From: Pectobacterium aroidearum
GTDB lineage: Bacteria; Pseudomonadota; Gammaproteobacteria; Enterobacterales; Enterobacteriaceae
NCBI RefSeq assembly: GCF_041228105.1
Contig: NZ_CP166097.1
Span: 4,836,001-4,900,000, forward strand
Direction of reading: 5' to 3'
Length of the DNA: 64,000 bases
Shown here: positions 61,623-64,000 of the stretch, one piece after another
Numbering within the stretch: position 1 is the stretch's first letter
Layout of the letters: each line of letters opens with the position of its first letter
The notes under the pieces: model-generated
What the model saw: only the letters and a program-made list of their open reading frames with translations
Databases searched by the model: none
Told to the model about the DNA's origin: nothing
Position numbers and translations under genes: made by a program

Positions 61623-61957
61623 GCCTGTGGCCTCCCCACCATCTGGAACTTACCGATCAGCGGATGGAACCAGTATTTACTGCCGTATTTACGTTTAGCC
61701 CCCTTGATAATGATCAGAGCCGCTTCACGGAATTTTTCTTCATGCACGATGTGGCCGTTGCCCTGCTTCACAATCATCACGCCACTGTTACGAGCCAACT
61801 CTTCCGCTTTGCTGGTGGATAGCCCCATTTCAGCCGCCAGCGTCGTTAACGGGGCCATACCATCCGGTACTTTGCTTTTTTGCTGTATCGCAGTAAGGGC
61901 AAGCTCCAACGCTTCTACGCGCTTCACCAATGAGTTAAACGTTACCTGGCTGATCAT
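61619..61957 (-). CDS. Replication-operon protein, coiled-coil (112 aa)
   Basis: The N-terminal segment TFNSLVKRVEALELALTAIQ is a likely coiled coil, followed by APLTTLAAEMGLSTSKAEEL, an HTH-like stretch, and a basic end. It may be a DNA-binding accessory or repressor of the replication unit. It overlaps both neighbours by ATGA, so translation is coupled. No named family is recognised. Confidence 0.6.
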   Translation of the reverse strand: MISQVTFNSLVKRVEALELALTAIQQKSKVPDGMAPLTTLAAEMGLSTSKAEELARNSGVMIVKQGNGHIVHEEKFREAALIIIKGAKRKYGSKYWFHPLIGKFQMVGRPQA

Positions 61958-62190
61958 TTGGTGGCCTCCTTGCGCTTATCCATTACAAACCCTGAGTAAT
62001 CAGCGTTGTATGTAAGCGCCATAGCCATACGCGGCAAATGACGTAATACAGCGCCGATAAGCAACAAATCCCGCTTTGCGTCAGCATCGTCGTACTCGTC
62101 ACTTTCGCTGGCTTCCAGTGTGAGGTTTCCTATAACTCGTAGAGCGCTAGTGATAGCAAAGGCCGCGTCGTGGCACGTATCCCGATACAT
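61954..62190 (-). CDS. Small replication-operon protein (78 aa)
   Basis: An acidic helical protein (MYRDTCHDAAFAITSALRVI; SESDEYDDADAKRDLLLIGA). It is the first cistron of the 78-112-558 aa operon and is translationally coupled to the next gene. Similar small proteins of unknown role precede primases in other enterobacterial satellites. Its leader contains a strong hairpin. Confidence 0.55.
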   Translation of the reverse strand: MYRDTCHDAAFAITSALRVIGNLTLEASESDEYDDADAKRDLLLIGAVLRHLPRMAMALTYNADYSGFVMDKRKEATK

Positions 62191-62230
62191 CGCTAGCTCT
62201 TGGTCGTCGTAATTATTGAGACGCCCTTCA

Positions 62231-62265
62231 AACGCCTCGGTAGTGTTCCAGCACTCCGAGGCGTT
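62231..62265 (-). promoter_or_regulatory. Strong hairpin in the replication-operon leader
   Basis: AACGCCTCGG pairs with CCGAGGCGTT, and inside AGTG pairs with CACT, giving a 14-bp stem with one bulged T and a 6-nt loop. It lies about 40 nt upstream of the first replication gene and in the divergent control region. Confidence 0.6.
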
Positions 62266-62288
62266 GCCTTTTCATTCATGTGCGTGTA

Positions 62289-62304
62289 ATGTGTCATCAC
62301 ACAT
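62289..62304. promoter_or_regulatory. Operator-like palindrome before the RHH gene
   Basis: ATGTGT-CATC-ACACAT is a perfect inverted repeat 28 bp before the plus-strand RHH gene. TGTG/CACA motifs repeat nearby (ACACAC at 62307). It is a plausible autoregulatory operator. Confidence 0.5.
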
Positions 62305-62331
62305 AAACACACTACATCCGGTGTACTTAAC

Positions 62332-62511
62332 ATGTCAACACACAAAAATGAAAGACGTGGCAATCCACCATTCCAATTTCGCCTTGACCCTGAGTTACGC
62401 GACTTAATGGAAACAGCGCAGCAGCAGGATGGTGATGAATCCTTAGCGGCTTGGATAAAACGCATCATCAGGAAAGAGCTGAAACAGCGCGACCTTGAGC
62501 CAAAAGGATAA
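62332..62511 (+). CDS. Arc/RHH-like regulator (59 aa)
   Basis: The translation begins MSTHKNERRGNPPFQFRLDP and continues ELRDLMETAQQQDGDESLAA then WIKRIIRKELKQR. The strand FQFRLDP followed by two helices is a typical Arc-type RHH fold of phage regulators. The gene is too short for length filters. It is on the plus strand, divergent from the replication operon, so it is a natural candidate for a switch repressor. Confidence 0.65.
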   Translation: MSTHKNERRGNPPFQFRLDPELRDLMETAQQQDGDESLAAWIKRIIRKELKQRDLEPKG

Positions 62512-62514
62512 AGA

Positions 62515-62667
62515 ATGAAAAAAATTATCTTGGTGTTATTGGTTTTAGGTTTCGCGATTATCTTAGTAATGCGTTCGTTATCTTTAGTCCAATGTGAAAA
62601 AACTAATGGCGACATCCTTCCTTCACCATGCGAATTTATTTTTGGATCATCTGCGTTAAAAGGCTGA
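62515..62667 (+). CDS. Small membrane or secreted peptide (50 aa)
   Basis: The start is 3 nt after the RHH stop, with AAAGGA upstream. MKKIILVLLVLGFAIILVMR is a TM helix or signal anchor, followed by about 30 residues with two Cys that could form a disulfide. It resembles small membrane peptides in phage immunity regions, but no family is recognised. Confidence 0.55.
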   Translation: MKKIILVLLVLGFAIILVMRSLSLVQCEKTNGDILPSPCEFIFGSSALKG

Positions 62668-62829
62668 TGTACTGAAAAATCAGACGATTGATTCTCCACA
62701 TCGATACCCAAATAATGGGTAACGAAACTCTGGGTATATCCGGAGTTGACCTGATCGATCAGCGTGCTATTCTGAGGGTGTTTCAGTTTTGTGTTTTGAC
62801 ATTGGCAGCTTTGCAGAGCTGCCTTTGTT

Positions 62830-63546
62830 TTATTCAACATCAGCATTTGGCACCTCCCCCAATACACCACCAGCGATCAGTTTTTTCGTTAACCACTGCT
62901 CTCCTTTGCCCGTCAGCATCGTTGTAAACGATGCCCTTACCTCCCCATTGGTTTCATACGTCCCTTGACGAACGGCGAAATATCCACTGTCTATAAACCG
63001 TTGCATTGGTAAGTTGTGACGCTGACCACCAGTGATAAGAATCCCCTGGCTACGCATCCACTCAAACAGCTTGATAGGGCCAAGCCCCACCGCTTTAGCG
63101 TAATTAGGAATGGAAATACCCTTGCTGATTTCAGAAACGCGATCAGCAAAGTCAATTTTTGGTACGGCCTCAACAAGTTGGCTTTGAAGTCTCAACGTCT
63201 TTTCTGCTAGGTCTGCGGCATGGCGTAATGCCTGTGGATAATCGGCAGGTAATACACTGGCGTTCTCCAGCTCTCGGAGGCGTTTGATTACACGCATACG
63301 GAGAATGGCACTGTAGCCAGTGATGAGACATTCGGTGTGCTCGCGGTCTAGATAGTACTCCGTCTGCTGGCGATTCATGCTGTCGGGATAGATACGCTGA
63401 AATTTCAGCGCATCTTCTCCCAGCTCATCTAGCATACGGCGAATATCGGCATTGACGTTCTTGTGCTCTTTGCCTGTCAGTTCGGCAATTTCCCTGCTCG
63501 TCATTCTTAACGGTTCGGTGCCTGGGATAACAATGCTCATAGACAC
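62830..63546 (-). CDS. Rha-type regulator with KilA-C/ANT domain
   Basis: The 238-aa protein joins an N-terminal Rha domain (MTSREIAELTGKEHKNVNAD) to a C-terminal ANT antirepressor domain (from about residue 138: ISIPNYAKAVGLGPIKLFEW, then TMLTGKGEQWLTKKL). Such proteins regulate prophage and satellite gene expression and can interfere with host or helper control. It is 2 nt from the AlpA gene in the same direction. Confidence 0.85.
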   Translation of the reverse strand: MSMSIVIPGTEPLRMTSREIAELTGKEHKNVNADIRRMLDELGEDALKFQRIYPDSMNRQQTEYYLDREHTECLITGYSAILRMRVIKRLRELENASVLPADYPQALRHAADLAEKTLRLQSQLVEAVPKIDFADRVSEISKGISIPNYAKAVGLGPIKLFEWMRSQGILITGGQRHNLPMQRFIDSGYFAVRQGTYETNGEVRASFTTMLTGKGEQWLTKKLIAGGVLGEVPNADVE

Positions 63547-63547
63547 C

Positions 63548-63772
63548 TCACGCGATAGGATGTGTTGTTACTTTTGGCTGCTGGCGCTGCCATTCCAATA
63601 TTTCGGAAAGCATCCACCCCACAGAGCGCCCACCAAGTTTGCGGCGTGCGGGGAATACCCCTTCTTTTTCCATTATGTAACGCGTGGTACGACAAATTCC
63701 GGTCAACTGGCGACATTCAGCCTCGCGGATTACTCGTTCTGCTGGCTGCTGGTGATGTTTGAATTGGTTCAT
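63548..63772 (-). CDS. AlpA-family transcriptional activator
   Basis: The 74-aa MerR-like wHTH protein shows VIREAECRQLTGICRTTRYI and ARRKLGGRSVGWMLSEILEW, typical of AlpA. In P4-like elements and Gram-negative PICIs, AlpA activates excision and integrase genes. The MNQFKHHQQP start lies directly after the T-run of an upstream hairpin whose 3' arm holds its SD-like GAGGG; an alternative start 14 codons upstream would lie inside the hairpin region. Confidence 0.8.
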   Translation of the reverse strand: MNQFKHHQQPAERVIREAECRQLTGICRTTRYIMEKEGVFPARRKLGGRSVGWMLSEILEWQRQQPKVTTHPIA

Positions 63773-63806
63773 AAAAAAATGCCCTCGTTCGTTAACGTTC
63801 GAGAGC
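63773..63806 (-). terminator. Terminator/SD-sequestering hairpin before alpA
   Basis: On the minus strand GCTCTCG pairs with CGAGGGC (one G-T), with an inner ACG/CG pair, followed by seven T. The 3' arm contains GAGGG, about 10 nt before the AlpA ATG. It may end the upstream gene and also control AlpA translation. Confidence 0.6.
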
Positions 63807-63881
63807 ATCTTCAATTAAATAAATCGTACAAACATCCGTGTAAAAACATCTCCAAATCTACTTTTGGATGATTAGGGGATT

Positions 63882-64000
63882 TTATTCTTTAGAAATTTCT
63901 CTTTTGATTTTTTCTAAGGATTCATAAGTCATCAATCTATCTATAAAAGGTCTGATGGTCTGAACGATAGCAAATTGTTCTTTTTCTCCATCAGGGAAAA
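63882..64000 (-). CDS. Unknown protein, C-terminal fragment (cut by window)
   Basis: The last 39 codons read FPDGEKEQFAIVQTIRPFID then RLMTYESLEKIKREISKE and stop. It is AT-rich and on the same strand as alpA, separated from it by the terminator-like hairpin. I cannot assign a family. It is probably another island gene rather than the integrase. Confidence 0.5.
   Translation of the reverse strand, partial: FPDGEKEQFAIVQTIRPFIDRLMTYESLEKIKREISKE

Noticed and set aside
62193..62870. 225-codon minus-strand frame overlapping the RHH and small membrane genes
   Set aside because: The plus-strand RHH and TM peptide have tight spacing and ribosome sites. The minus frame's second half is Ser/Arg/Cys-rich shadow. 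Its first 70 codons resemble leader-type phage peptides a little, so a short form is not fully excluded.

Overview
The window is a piece of a soft-rot enterobacterial chromosome, most likely Pectobacterium or a close relative. The mla, kds, lpt, rpoN, mre, acc and fis blocks match their Escherichia coli counterparts closely in protein length and order. Non-coliform additions (a BM3-type P450 between rnk and pmbA, a Mop protein beside accC, a periplasmic alpha-carbonic anhydrase beside dusB) point away from E. coli itself. This assignment rests on recognised protein families and not on a database search.

Bases 1-12330 hold the outer-membrane block. The minus-strand mlaFEDCB operon, followed by the partial bolA-like ibaG, handles phospholipid retrograde transport. 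Divergently from it, yrbG-kdsD-kdsC-lptC-lptA-lptB builds Kdo and exports LPS. This runs into rpoN-hpf-ptsN-rapZ-npr, the sigma-54, ribosome hibernation, nitrogen-PTS and amino-sugar control cluster. A palindromic dispersed repeat and a terminator close this run.

Bases 12331-31384 hold rnk, the fused P450/reductase, pmbA (tldE), yjgA (darP), gabD and the aromatic-acid efflux set aaeXAB with its regulator aaeR. An extra two-gene cassette resembling a zinc-finger toxin-antitoxin pair follows, then tldD and yhdP. Bases 31426-38428 are the cell-shape block rng-maf-mreDCB plus csrD. Bases 38732-50501 carry acuI, msrPQ, aroQ-accBC, a Mop protein, yhdT-panF-prmA, a carbonic anhydrase and dusB-fis. 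The fis promoter is conserved, with its GC-rich discriminator.

From about 50560 to the right edge the character changes abruptly. The region has low GC, small overlapping genes, phage-like proteins and unknown AT-rich genes. It reads as an integrated phage satellite (P4/PICI-like): AlpA regulator, Rha/ANT antirepressor, a translationally coupled replication operon ending in an SF3 primase-helicase, and a dense iteron cluster as candidate origin. It also has a TerS (Nu1)-like wHTH protein with flanking repeats, a frameshifted phage structural gene, and a paralogous pair with a prohead-protease/scaffold-like segment. The cargo looks defensive: an Abi_C/HEPN gene next to fis, a Panacea-domain antitoxin overlapping a two-TM membrane protein (PanAT-like), and a two-gene unit whose first reading frame has an in-frame TGA. 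No integrase is visible, so the element probably continues past 64000.

The strongest leads for something new are the Panacea/membrane pair, the TGA-interrupted pair, the satellite leader hairpin and iterons, and the aaeR-tldD cassette.
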